From Atkinsonella hypoxylon (Eukaryota; Ascomycota; Sordariomycetes; Hypocreales; Clavicipitaceae): a stretch of DNA of 28,530 bases. Below are positions 1-10,299 of the stretch, piece by piece (position 1 is the first letter of the stretch; each line of letters begins with the position of its first letter). Both the position numbers and the translations under genes were made by a program. The stretch is taken from the NCBI GenBank assembly GCA_000729835.1, contig JFHB01000296.1, forward strand, positions 1-28,530, in the 5' to 3' direction. The notes under the pieces were generated by a model. The model was not told where the DNA came from, made no database searches, and saw only the letters and a list, made by a program, of their open reading frames with translations.

Positions 1-202
1 ACCTATAATATAATGCTTTTCTTATAAATATATTAAATAATACTTAGGATGTTACTATAGCAACAGGATATTAGTATATATATAGTATATACTCTATATA
101 TATATATATTAAATCGCTTAATTATAAGACACTAGCAATAGATTTAAAATTACCTATATACAATATATATTATTTTCTTTTAATTTTCTACCTATATATA
201 CT
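1..202. other. AT-rich flank without recognisable features
   Basis: The stretch is mostly A and T with TATA-type simple sequence. I see no reading frame, RNA gene or repeat boundary before the target duplication of element A. It may be decayed repeat sequence or AT-rich spacer. Confidence 0.5.
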
Positions 203-207
203 GTATA
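203..207. repeat. Target site duplication of element A, left copy
   Basis: GTATA lies directly before the TGTTGG start of the 5' LTR. The identical GTATA directly follows the end of the 3' LTR at 6519-6523. Five-base duplications are usual for Ty1/copia integrases. Confidence 0.85.
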
Positions 208-522
208 TGTTGGAATCGTTATAACTCTATCGTGCGATTCCGGCACCTGCGTGGGTAGATACAACCGCTGATTGGTTGCATCCGCACACTAGTCCTTACT
301 TACATTAGGGTTGCTAATACCCCTTAATTCCCCCTTAATATAACACTATACTTAAGGCATATAAGGTATCTAACGGGGTATATAATGTAGCCTCTTTTAC
401 TAGTTAGATATAACTCCTAAATAACTAAATTTAAACCTCTTTAATGTAAATACTAGTGCACTAGTAAACTAGTTATAGAACTAACTTAAAGGAGTATAAA
501 TTAAACCCTTAGTCTATTAACA
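208..522 (+). repeat. Element A 5' LTR (315 bp)
   Basis: It starts TGTTGGAATCG and ends CTATTAACA, and aligns end to end with 6204-6518 with no length change. The differences I see are all transitions. The outer part (about 208-300) keeps CG-containing words such as GTGCGATTCCGGC, while the inner part toward 522 is strongly mutated. The 3' LTR shows the reverse. The LTR should hold the promoter and transcription start of the element, but no clear TATA box or start can be assigned. Confidence 0.93.
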
Positions 523-841
523 CTAATTAGTAGTTGCTTAACTAGAAGTCTTTAGTATAACTAAAGAGATTAGCATAACTAACTATAGATTAGCTAGATT
601 TAGCAAGAAGAGATGTAATACTATTAGCTAGAACCCTTAGCAGCTAATGTAACTAGTAAAGTGTGCTAAAGGAAGAGATATCTTTATAATTACTTAGTTA
701 CTAAGTTGTATTTACTTATAATAACGTTTTAGTTTAACTAATTATTAATATTAAACTTCTAAAGAATTAAATTACTAGCTAGAACCCTTAGCAGCTAATA
801 CTATAGAATTTAACTCCCTTAACTATCTTAGAACTTAGCTA
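523..841 (+). other. Element A leader with a 24-bp direct repeat
   Basis: This is the untranslated stretch between the 5' LTR and the first convincing Gag codons. A primer-binding site should start near 523, but the mutated sequence there (CTAATTAGTAGTTGC) does not let me name the primer tRNA. The 24-bp word at 625-648, TAGCTAGAACCC followed by TTAGCAGCTAAT, recurs exactly at 776-799. Confidence 0.5.
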
Positions 842-3800
842 AAAGCTAGCTAAATCTCTCTATCTTTATACTAATTCTATTATACCTACTTTCTCTTTCT
901 ATACTACTTAATCTTATTTAATATAATAAGTTTATAATAACTCTAGGTAGATCTATAAGAATTTAAGTAATAACTATAACCTAATAAGCTTCTAGAATAA
1001 CTTTAAAAGTATTAAAAACTCTTATTAATAGATTAAAACTTAATATATAAAATTAACCTAGAAACTACTACTACTACTAATTTAAATAATAGAATTGCCT
1101 TTATAATTAATCTTTATAAAGATTAAAGATTTAAAGATTAAAAACAATAGAAGAACTTTAAATTTAACTTCTATAACTAGAATAAAGACCTATTTTAAAG
1201 AGCTTTTACTTTAATTATTAAAGCGTTACGCAATTTACTATATAAATATAGAGTTTATATAAGCAGAAGTAGCAGCTAAATTACTAATTCTCTTAAAAGA
1301 GTACTATAGAAAGAGAAACAATCTATATAGCTAAAAGAAGAGATTAATAAATAAGTAGTATTAGGTAAATTCCACTTAAATCTACACCTAGATATAGAAC
1401 CTATATCTATAGTAAAGAAGCCTTAATCTTCTTTATAGAACTCTTCTTCTATACCTTTAGTACTCTCTTTATTACTTTTGTTAAGTGTACCTAGCAATCT
1501 AATAGGTATATTAGTAGAAATACTACCTTCTCTCTCTTTACTATAGAATATAAGATTTCTTCTGCTTTTAGCAGTATAACTGTTACTTCCTTCTATAATA
1601 GATCCTTTTTAGATTAATACAAAAAAAGTCCTTAACTTTATAAAGATCTATAAGGAAAGTAATAAATATAGCAGCAATATATTCGATTTTATTATACTAA
1701 AAGTAGTTATCCTTAAAGACCTATACTAATAACTTAATTTCTTAAAACTAATAATAATAAAGGCATTTTTAGTAATACTAATAGGTAAAGTATATAAATT
1801 CTACCTTACAATAATTGCAATAAATATAAAGATAAATTATACCTTTAACTAAATAGTTAAAATTATTAAATAACACTTTAAGACTTTAACTAATAAGTAG
1901 TTCTATTATTAAAGATAGAACAGCATTATATTACGCAATATAATCGCTAAGAATCTTAATAAATCTATACTTAACTACCTTAATATAATAATCTAGAACC
2001 TTTAAGACATTTATAATAGCCTTTTTAACTCTTTTATAAATAATTTTAAACTTATTAAATAAACCCTTTAAGCAGTTAGAGGTATCTCTAAATATAGCTA
2101 AGCTAAATTTATAACTAATGCAATATTCTAAGAGCTTATTAGCAATCTATAAAAGTTAATTAGTATTGCAGAAGTATAGAAGGAAATTAGCTAATTCTAC
2201 ATTAAATTTAACTAACTTAATATTAATAATAAAGCTCTCTATATAAACTGTTAATATTAACGTTTAAGAGACCCTAGCTATAGTAGAAGTAAAACCTAAA
2301 AACAACGCTACTTTATCTATAGAAAAGAAGAATATTAGTTAATAAAGTATAGCGAAAAAGAGCATTAAGAAGCACAGTAAAGATAGTAGAATAATAAGAA
2401 GTATAGAATCTCTCCTTTAAACAGTAAATTTAGAGCCTATCTATAGGCTTATAAAGGACTAAGTAAACCTATATAGAATAATAGTTCTAATAATACTTAA
2501 GATGTAAGCAAGATATTTATTAAAGAATCTAATATAGCTAATAAAGGAAAAGCTCTTTAGCTAACAATTATATAATTCTTTACTAATGCTGTAACTATAA
2601 ATAATAGAGCTATTTTCTAGAACCTTAAGGAAGAAGCCTATTAATATACTCTATATAAAGAAAACCTATTTATAGAAGATTAATTAAATTCTATAGATCC
2701 TTTATTATATTTATTATCTTATATATTAGAAGAACGTTATTCTAGTAAGATATTTAGAGGCATCTTGCTTAACACTAAAGCAGCAAGCGTATTAACAGCT
2801 AGAATTAACTAAGTATAAGCACTAGTAAAGAAAATGCCTTTATTAAAGATAAATCTATTTAATTAACACTATATAATTACATTTAGCGCAGAATTAGCAA
2901 CTTTAATAGGCTTTATTATAGTTTTAATAGTCTTTAGCCTAATTATATTCTATATAATTAATATAAGCACTCTATTTCTATATAGCATTAATAATATAGA
3001 TAAGATATATATAAAGCTTAACAACCTTAAAAACGTATTAATTTAAGGCAATTAAAAGGTTTCTATTATCTAGAAATAGGGATATCTATAGTAAACTCTA
3101 GAAGCTATAGAAGCAGCTATATTCTTCTTATTAAAAAAGTAAATCTATTAGCTTTATTATTAATTTAGATATCCCTCTATATAACAATTAATAAAGATTC
3201 TATAACGTACAGGAGAAGATATTAGTAATAATAACGCTATTAATAGAATTATATAAGTCTACTACTACTACTAACTTAATAGTAAATTACCTAGTTAATT
3301 CTAATTTATATTAAAAGATAACTATAATTTTAACTATAAAATTATCGTTAATATTATATATTTAAATAGCAGCTCTATTCTTTATATTATTAATTCTATA
3401 ACTTTATTCTAGGCAGCCTACTTTCTAGAACCCTAAAAGCAGAAAGCATAAAATATCTAGAATATATTAAAAGAATACTAGATTAATACCTATCTAGGTT
3501 CTTCTAACTAGATAGTTTATAATACTAGAAAGAACTTTATATCCGCTAAATTCTGCTATTATATATAAATATTGTCTATTAATATTAATAAAGTTTCTAT
3601 TAAATCCTATAATAGCATTAGTAAAGTTAAATAGTACTATAGCTTATTATAAAGAGCTTATAACATTATTAACAATAAATTAGGCACTAATACTAGTATT
3701 ATAAAGGATTAAAAGCTTTAGATAGCTATTAAAGCTATTAATAATTCTACTAAACCTAACAGTTTTATGCCTATATTATTAGTCTTTAGTTCCTACCTCT

Positions 3801-6097
3801 ATATAACAAATAATTTACCTTTAAGCCTTTCTGTAATATAATAAGCTTTAATTCTACGTAAAGCTACTAATAAAGCCTAAAAGTGCCTAGTATAAAGACA
3901 AATTTACAATACTCTTGCCTCTTATAACAGCCTAAATATAATACCTATATATTTACTGCCTCTACAGTTAGAAGTATATATATAGCGTAAAAAAGAAGGC
4001 TAGTAAGGCCTCTATAAGCTGCTTACTATAGATAGTAAGGAGTACACTATATAAATGCCTTATAGCTCTATTTATTTTTATATAACTATTGTAAAACCCT
4101 ACTACTATAATAATAATAAATCTAACAATTATTCTGCTATTTCTAACGTTATATCTAATAAAAGCAATATAGAATCCCTACCTAAAAGTAATTCTATTCT
4201 ACTAAAGAAGAGAAAAAGACCTCTAAAGGCAAAATAACTAATTAATCTAAACTTAATATAGAAAAAAGGTTCTAGAAAACTAAGAAAGAACTCTCTTTCT
4301 ATTCTAATTAATTCTATATAAAATTCCTTTACTTTTAACAATAAACTAAATAGATATATTACTGTTTTTAGCCTAACTGCTAGTAGTCCTTATAATTTTA
4401 ATCCTAGTAGTAATATTAATTCTACTTATATATTACTATATAAATCTAGCAATAAAATTTTTCTTTCTATAAAAGAAACAGTAAACTATAACTTAGCTGT
4501 ATAACTAAGGAAAGATAATAAAATTACAGCAAAAGGTACTCTATTTAAAGCATTTAACTAAGCTAAAATTAACGCACTATTAGCTAAAGATATCTTCTAA
4601 TTTATTAAATTTAACCCTACTATATATAATAACTATATCTTTAAATCTTATATAGTTTAAGAAGTTAAAGGAAAAGGAACTATATTACTATATAAGAAGT
4701 TAAGACTAGTTATTTAAGAATATAATAATAGCAATAAATTATTAATTTTAACGCAATCTCTAATAATTTAACAAGCTAGTTAACGCTTAATTGTAGTACT
4801 AGCTCTATCTCTCTAAAAATGCAATATTGTTTTATAGATTTACAATATTATATAGGCTTATATACAATCTAACACTAATTTAAATAGATTAATTATTGTA
4901 CAACTTCCTAACTAAATTAAACACCTATATCCCTATAATACAGTAATAGAAGTAATTAAGCCTTTATATAGAATTGCTAAAGTAAGTATATATTAGTAGT
5001 CTATATACTTTTACTACTACTATAACAATTTAAGTATAGTTATATTAATATATAACCTCTACTTACTAATATTAAACAATAAGAATTACTTTAGAATTGT
5101 TAGAATATAGACTAATAATACACTAGAACTAAGTAATAGAACCTTCTTTAACTATAAGGAATCTAAACTACAGAAGGCTAATTTTACTATAAAGCTAAAG
5201 TAGAGCTTAATAGCAGAAACGCTACTAATTTTTAATAGATATATATTAACTAAATCTAATAATAGTACTTTAACTCTTTACTAAAAAGGTTAAAGTAAGA
5301 GGATTTAACTTATTAATACTACTAGTGTTAATATAGATTTAATAAAATAATAGTACGTTAAGCAATAAGCCTATAGCGTATATATTACTACAATCTATTA
5401 ACTAGAAGCTATATTTAACCTTTCTGTTGCTATATAACAGTAAGATATTATAATTAACAATATTAAACAACTAAATAAGAGGCTTTAATAGTAAATTAAT
5501 AACTAAACCTATAGATTACAATATATTCTAATAGACCTTCCCTTTACTAAATTATATATATTTATTAATAAATCCTTTATAAACAATAAAGATTTAAGCT
5601 TTTAGATAGAATATATAATTATTCTAAGCAATAAAGGAGCTTATAAAGAGAACGCTAAATTTATAATAAAAGGTAACATTATTATATATAGCTCTATTAA
5701 AAGCAAGAGAGTTATAAGGAGCGCGCTTGCATTAGAACTATATAGTATAGTGTAAGGCATAGATATATTGTATGCTATTAGCACTACATTAAATATAGTA
5801 ATAAAGCAGCTATAGATACTGCTAATTCCACTAGTAGTCTATATAGATTTATTCTTATTATATAAATACCTTATAAAGCTTAGCATAATAAAGGAAAAGA
5901 GATTAATAATTAACATTATAGCGCTACATTAATTATACAAAAGGCGTAAAATTAACAAAATCTATTAGATTAACAGTAAAGATAATATCGCTAATTTAAT
6001 AACAAAAGCAACGCTAAATAAGACTCTTAAATCCTTTATTAACAACAATAAGGCTAATATATAGGTAGAAGGCTAGGTAAAGAGACCTATAAATTAA
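842..6097 (+). pseudogene. Element A Gag-Pol polyprotein relic
   Basis: One frame of about 1750 codons runs through the element and is interrupted by many TAA and TAG codons. The start is uncertain because ATG codons were largely destroyed; 842 is the first position from which the frame reads protein-like. The order is: Gag with a former proline-rich stretch near 1440-1600; a Cys/His knuckle relic at 2309-2350; protease near 2759-2790 (GILLNTKAAS, former DTG); integrase about 3080-4240, whose linker includes the open run 4055-4237 ending in an IVKPYY-type motif; reverse transcriptase about 4640-5330, with a PLYRIAKV-type motif and TNN in place of the catalytic DD; RNase H about 5420-6097, ending near ITKATLNK and QVEGQVKR. 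The protein made virus-like-particle shell and replication enzymes when alive. All domains share one frame, which argues for point mutation rather than indels. Confidence 0.88.
2309..2350 (+). other. Former Gag zinc knuckle with ligands changed to Tyr
   Basis: The observed codons read YFIYRKEEY, a stop, LIKY. The spacing fits a Cys-x2-Cys-x4-Cys-x4-His knuckle whose Cys codons (TGC or TGT) became TAC or TAT and whose His codon (CAC or CAT) became TAT. The ligand identities are inferred from spacing and from RIP chemistry, not seen directly. Confidence 0.6.
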
Positions 6098-6185
6098 TGT
6101 AGAAGGATGTTAGATTTATTGTTGTTTATTCCTTTAATCTATTTTGTTATTACTGTAACTATTAGAGTTACTCTACTAGCACAAT

Positions 6186-6196
6186 AAAAAGAGAGA
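6186..6196 (+). other. Element A polypurine tract
   Basis: AAAAAGAGAGA lies 7 bp before the 3' LTR, where the plus-strand DNA primer is normally taken. The small gap makes this a probable but not certain assignment. Confidence 0.5.
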
Positions 6197-6203
6197 CTGC
6201 TAG

Positions 6204-6518
6204 TGTTAAAATCGTTATAACTCTATTGTGTAATTCTAGCACCTATGTAGGTAGATACAACTGCTAATTAGTTATATCTATACACTAGTCCCTACTTATA
6301 TTAGGGTTGCCAATACCCCTTAATTCCCCCTTAACACAACACTATACCTAAGGTATATAAGGCATCTAATAGGGTATATAATGTAGCCTCTTTTGCTAGT
6401 TAGATACAACTCCTAGATAACCGAATTTAAACCTCTTTGATGTAAATACTAGTGCACTAGTGAACTGGTTATAGGACCGACTCGAAGGAGTATAAATTAG
6501 ACCCTTGGTCTATCGACA
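6204..6518 (+). repeat. Element A 3' LTR (315 bp)
   Basis: It starts TGTTAAAATCG and ends TCTATCGACA, and matches 208-522 over its full length with transitions only. Its outer end (about 6420-6518) keeps words such as AGGACCGACTCGAAGG that the 5' LTR has lost. GTATA follows directly. Confidence 0.93.
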
Positions 6519-6523
6519 GTATA
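6519..6523. repeat. Target site duplication of element A, right copy
   Basis: GTATA is identical to 203-207 and directly follows the CGACA end of the 3' LTR. Confidence 0.85.
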
Positions 6524-7082
6524 TATACAACAATAACAATTTAAGTAATTAACTTTATTAATAATTCTATACTAAAGGCAGTAAATCCCTTTTAGTTAAG
6601 CTATTATTATAGGCTAATTCTAGTCTCTTTTAATAGCTTAGCACTCTTAAAAATTAATACTTAGGTGTATAATCTATATATAGTATATATATAGTATATA
6701 CTAAACTAATTATTTATAGGTGCAATATTGTTATTAATTGCAGTAGTAAAATATATAGAAGAGGGTTTATAGATAATATAGGTATATATATATAACCTAT
6801 ATAATAAGGTAATAACTAATATATATTTAGTTCTATTGTTATATTTACTAGTATTATTTAGGCAAAATATAACTATTTAGTTAAGTAAATATTAAGCTTA
6901 AAGAGAAGGTTATAGGTAAAAAGTAAGTGCATTATATACTATATATATTTAGTTAATATTAATAATTAAATAGTATAATTTAAAATTAGGTTTTATTTTG
7001 TAGTTAGTATAATATATAATACCTTTATAAACTTAGGTAAGTTTAATATATACTGTAAATATATATAGCACTTACTAATTTA
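6524..7082. other. AT-rich interval without genes
   Basis: It contains TATATA-type simple sequence, for example around 6671-6702, and no reading frame that resembles a protein even when RIP stops are read through. I find no LTR boundary here. Confidence 0.5.
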
Positions 7083-7352
7083 TTTTAGGCTTAGCCCTAA
7101 GACCTTATTACTTTAACAATTTATAGATAAGCTTAAGCTACTTATATAAGTAAAGGCTGCCTATATACACAATATATATTCTACTAATAATATATAGGCA
7201 GTAGAACAGCGTATTCTAGCTACAGTATAGTTATATATTCTACTAACCTAGCTTAGTAGTAGGGAATTAATATTGTTAGCTGTTATAATATATACAGTAT
7301 AACTTTAGTATATATAGTTAAAGTAATAGGTCTTTTAGGGTTTAGTCTTAAA
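7083..7352. mobile_element. Possible fold-back (MITE-like) element
   Basis: Two ends of about 30 bp are imperfect inverted copies. The left end holds CCCTAAGACCTTATTACTTTAAC. The right end, read on the other strand, holds CCCTAAAAGACC followed by TATTACTTTAAC. Inside lies a perfect 11-bp hairpin stem, CTGCCTATATA at 7157-7167 and TATATAGGCAG at 7191-7201, with a 23-base loop. No clear target duplication is visible and there is no coding sequence, so the class is open and the ends are approximate. Confidence 0.35.
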
Positions 7353-7417
7353 GTAAACCTAACTAAGAGGTATATATAAAAGAGCTTTATTCTACAGTAG
7401 GTATATACTTACTATAT

Positions 7418-7422
7418 ATATA
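7418..7422. repeat. Target site duplication of the solo LTR, left copy
   Basis: ATATA matches 8115-8119. The sequence is low-complexity, so the match is weaker evidence than the other duplications here. Confidence 0.65.
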
Positions 7423-8114
7423 TGTTAAAAATAAGCTACCCTGTATAGCCTATTTTTATGCCTACTAGTTGCTCTATCACGTGACCCTCATTAGGTCTTG
7501 TTACGTTGATTTTTGGTAGAGATATCGTTGTTATTAGATGTAAACATCTAGATTTAACTAAGGCAAAGTTGCCTAACCTATAGTTAACTTTAACTGCGAT
7601 TTTCTCTACAACTAGCAATAGTAGAAATTCAAGAAGTATACTATTTAAAAGCTAAGAATTAGGGCTATCTAATGGTATAATTGTTAGATAGAGTTGCTTA
7701 TAAGAGTTGCTTATTATTAATAGAATTTATTAAATTGTGCACGTAAGCGTCTTGTTTGTATAGCTGTAAGTTAATTTTTTTGTTTTTATATAGTAAATCT
7801 TTTTGCGGAAATTATAAAGTGGCCTATAAGCCCCTTCTAGCAACTACAGCCCGCTAATATAGTTAGAGGGTCTATAAGGGACTAGAAAGATTCAAGATCC
7901 TACTCTTACTGTTCGTTACAGCGCTCTTAATATAAAGATACTACTATTACAGTTATCTATTGCCTCTACGTGATCTATACTATACACTACAGCTTAATTT
8001 AGGCCGCTGCTGCTTCCACTACGTGATAATTGCTAGGAGCAATTACAGGTGCTAAATCTAAGAGACCACTACCCTCTTAGATATCTAGTCCTGTAATCCC
8101 TATTATTTTCAATA
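7423..8114 (+). repeat. Solo LTR of family B
   Basis: This 692-bp sequence runs from TGTTAAAAATAAGCTACC to CTATTATTTTCAATA and is a plus-strand copy of the LTRs of element B (9340-10037 and 26917-27614, both reversed). No internal retrotransposon sequence adjoins it and ATATA flanks it. That is the expected product of recombination between the two LTRs of a former full element. It keeps several CG words (CACGTGACC, TTACGTTGA, TTTTGCGG), so it is only moderately mutated. Confidence 0.9.
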
Positions 8115-8119
8115 ATATA
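8115..8119. repeat. Target site duplication of the solo LTR, right copy
   Basis: ATATA follows the TTTTCAATA end of the solo LTR and matches 7418-7422. Confidence 0.65.
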
Positions 8120-8804
8120 GAATATAATTATAGACTTACTGTAATAGAAAGGTTCTACTTTAAGAGAAGTAGTACAACAATAAAATAAAGTAAATATAAC
8201 TATTTTACCTATATACCTATTATATACTAACTATATAATAGAAGTAAATAACTTAGTATAGTAATTTAAATAAAGTATAAAAAAGCACTAAAAGGTATAA
8301 GCTAAATAAAAAAGAGAAGTAGAACCTATATTCTCTATATATTATTGCTTTTTACATTACTAAGCAATTATTTTATATTATAATATCTTTATTCTATTAT
8401 TTTCTATACTTAATTAGTATATAGTAGGTATATATAGAGTATATATATACCTTCTTAAGTATATCTCTTTTCTTCTTAAGCTCTTAGATCTCTTTCTTAA
8501 TTTAAAGCTTCTTTATTTTCTATAGTAATTAGCGCTTTCTACTAATAAGATATTAAAGATATTTATTATTTACTGTACTTATACTACTGCTATCTACAGT
8601 GTTAAACTACTGCTGCTTACAATTAATTAGATCTTAACTAAAGTTAGATTAATTCTATACCTAGAGTTAGTATATATAGGCTATATAGAGTAAAGACTTA
8701 ATATACTTTAGGCTTATCCTTAATTTTATAGTTTTATACTAGCTTTAGTGTGTATTTTTAAGAGTAAATAAAAAGAACATCCTAATTGTCTTTATATATA
8801 TCTA
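8120..8804. other. AT-rich interval without genes
   Basis: I see no protein-like frame, RNA gene or LTR boundary. It forms most of the 1.2-kb spacer between the solo LTR and the reversed left LTR of element B. Confidence 0.5.
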
Positions 8805-8989
8805 AGGTATTTAATATATTAGCTACTTATATTTCTATTAGTAGTTAAGCATTATCTATATTATTATATATATTAGAGGTGTCTAATATATTAGCTGCTT
8901 ACGCTAATGTTAGTAGTTAAGTATTATCTATACCTTTATATATATTAGAGGTATTTAATATATTAGCTACTTATATTGCTATTAGTAGT
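8805..8989. repeat. 72-bp tandem repeat, about 2.6 copies
   Basis: Units begin at 8805, 8877 and 8949, each with AGGT followed by a form of TAATATATTAGC and later AGTAGTTA. The period is exactly 72 bp and the third copy stops after about 41 bp. Copies differ by a few bases, mostly transitions. No coding role is apparent. Confidence 0.8.
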
Positions 8990-9334
8990 TACGTAAGGCA
9001 GATAGGTATTAGTGTAAAGCTTAAACTTTAACTGCAGAATATATTCTATATATATAGTGTAGATATACTTAACATTAGAGTAGGTAAATTATAGGGGTTT
9101 CTTAGATTCTATAGAAGGCTGCTATCTTTCTCTCTTCTTACTGCTTACCTATAATTTACTTTATCTTTTCTAATAATAGCTTTAGATATATACTGCTTAT
9201 AGAAAGTATCTTACTAAGTTATACTTACTCCCTCTTTAGCAGCTAACTCTACTTTATAATATTTCTTATAAGTAGCTTGTTTTAACCTAATATAGAGTTA
9301 GTATATACTTTACTTAAGATATCTATATATATAC
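8990..9334. other. AT-rich interval without genes
   Basis: Nothing recognisable is present between the 72-bp repeat and the target duplication of element B. Confidence 0.5.
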
Positions 9335-9339
9335 CTAAG
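9335..9339. repeat. Target site duplication of element B, left copy
   Basis: CTAAG directly precedes the TATTGAAAATAATAG edge of the left LTR and matches 27615-27619 exactly. Confidence 0.88.
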
Positions 9340-10037
9340 TATTGAAAATAATAGAGATTACAGGACTAGATATCTAAGAGGGTAGTGGTCTCTTAGATTT
9401 AGCACCTGTAATTGCTCCTAGCAATTATCACGTAGTGGAAGCAGCAGCGGCCTAAATCAAGCTGTAGTGTATAGTATAGATCACGTAGAGGCAATAGATA
9501 ACTGTAATAGTAGTATCTTTATATTAAGAGCGCTGTAACGAATAAGTTAGTAAGGGTAGAATCTTAAATCTTTCTAGTCCCTTATAGACCCTTTAACTAT
9601 ATCGGCAGGCCGTAGTCGCTAGAAGGGGCTTATAGGCTACTTTATAATTTCTGTAAAAAGATTTACTATATAAAAACAAAAAAATCAACTTACAGCTATA
9701 CAAACGAGACGCCTATATGCACAATTTAACAAATTCTACTAATAACAAGCAACCCTTATAAGCAACTCTATCTAACAATTATACTATTAAATAGCCCTAA
9801 TTCTTAGCTTTTAAATAGTATACTTCTTAAATTTCTACTATTGCTAGTTGTAGAGAAAATCGCAGTTAAAGTTAACTATAGGTTAGGCAACTTTGCCTTA
9901 GTCGATTCTAGATGTTTTACATCTAGTAACAGCAATATCTCTACTAAAAATTAACGTAATAAGACCTAATAAGGGTTACGTAATAGAGCAACTAGTAGGC
10001 ATAAAAATAGGCTATATAGGGTAGCTTATTTTTAACA
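9340..10037 (-). repeat. Element B 3' LTR (698 bp)
   Basis: On the plus strand it runs from TATTGAAAATAATAG to GCTTATTTTTAACA. It has the same length as 26917-27614 and the differences I checked are transitions. Its outer (left) edge is better preserved than the same part of the other LTR, for example GGTAGTGGTCTC here against AGTAGTAGTCTC there. On the element strand it starts TGTT and ends AATA, where an AACA end would be expected; a CA to TA change explains this. Confidence 0.93.
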
Positions 10038-10045
10038 CTCCCTCT
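10038..10045 (-). other. Element B polypurine tract
   Basis: On the element strand AGAGGGAG directly abuts the TGTTA start of the 3' LTR. This is the usual position and composition for plus-strand priming in copia elements. Confidence 0.75.
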
Positions 10046-10210
10046 AGAAATGTAAGAAGTAACTAGTTCTATAAGCAACTTAGCTCCTTTAAAGGATATT
10101 TAAGTTAGAATTAACTAACGAAATACAGTACTAATAACAGAACTAAATAATATAACTAATTCCAGTAATTCTAGGGTAGTTATAGTTAAATATAACTAGT
10201 TGTTGTTAAT

Positions 10211-10283
10211 TGTTTTTGTTGTTTTCGATTTTTAACTGTTTTTTTGTTGCTTTTCGATTTTTTAAGTGTTTTTGTTGCTTTTA
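10211..10283 (-). repeat. T-rich tandem repeat of about 26-30 bp at the 3' end of element B
   Basis: The motif TGTTTTTGTTG..TTTTCGATTTTTAA starts at 10211 and 10237, and a partial copy starts at 10267. On the element strand it is A-rich and lies between the end of Pol and the 3' LTR. The Pol frame reads on through it as Lys-rich codons, so it may be a divergent C-terminal tail or untranslated sequence. Confidence 0.6.
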
Positions 10284-10299
10284 TAAGCTAGCTAGAAAG

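Larger units (their letters stand above)
208..6518 (+). mobile_element. Element A: Ty1/copia LTR retrotransposon, RIP-degraded
   Basis: This is a complete but dead 6311-bp LTR retrotransposon. It has two 315-bp LTRs, GTATA duplications on both sides and one long former Gag-Pol frame on the plus strand. The domain order Gag, zinc knuckle, protease, integrase, reverse transcriptase, RNase H is diagnostic of Ty1/copia (Pseudoviridae), since integrase precedes reverse transcriptase. The frame is broken by dozens of TAA and TAG codons that replace Gln, Arg and Trp codons, with no need for indels, because all domains stay in one frame. Catalytic residues are lost, so it cannot be autonomous. Confidence 0.93.

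Noticed and set aside
4129..4341. 70-codon minus-strand open frame
   Set aside because: It lies antisense to the element A Gag-Pol relic, whose plus-strand frame matches known copia domains. RIP has removed stops by chance on this strand.
7087..7345. Telomere-like CCCTAA and TTAGGG words
   Set aside because: They occur singly at the two ends of the candidate fold-back element and not as a tandem array, so they are not a telomere remnant.
7436..7618. 60-codon minus-strand open frame
   Set aside because: It is inside the solo LTR and overlaps no coding part of any element; the same sequence in the other two LTR copies is noncoding.
8805..8989. CRISPR-like spacing of repeats
   Set aside because: The whole 72-bp unit repeats, including the would-be spacers, and the setting is eukaryotic. 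It is an ordinary tandem repeat.
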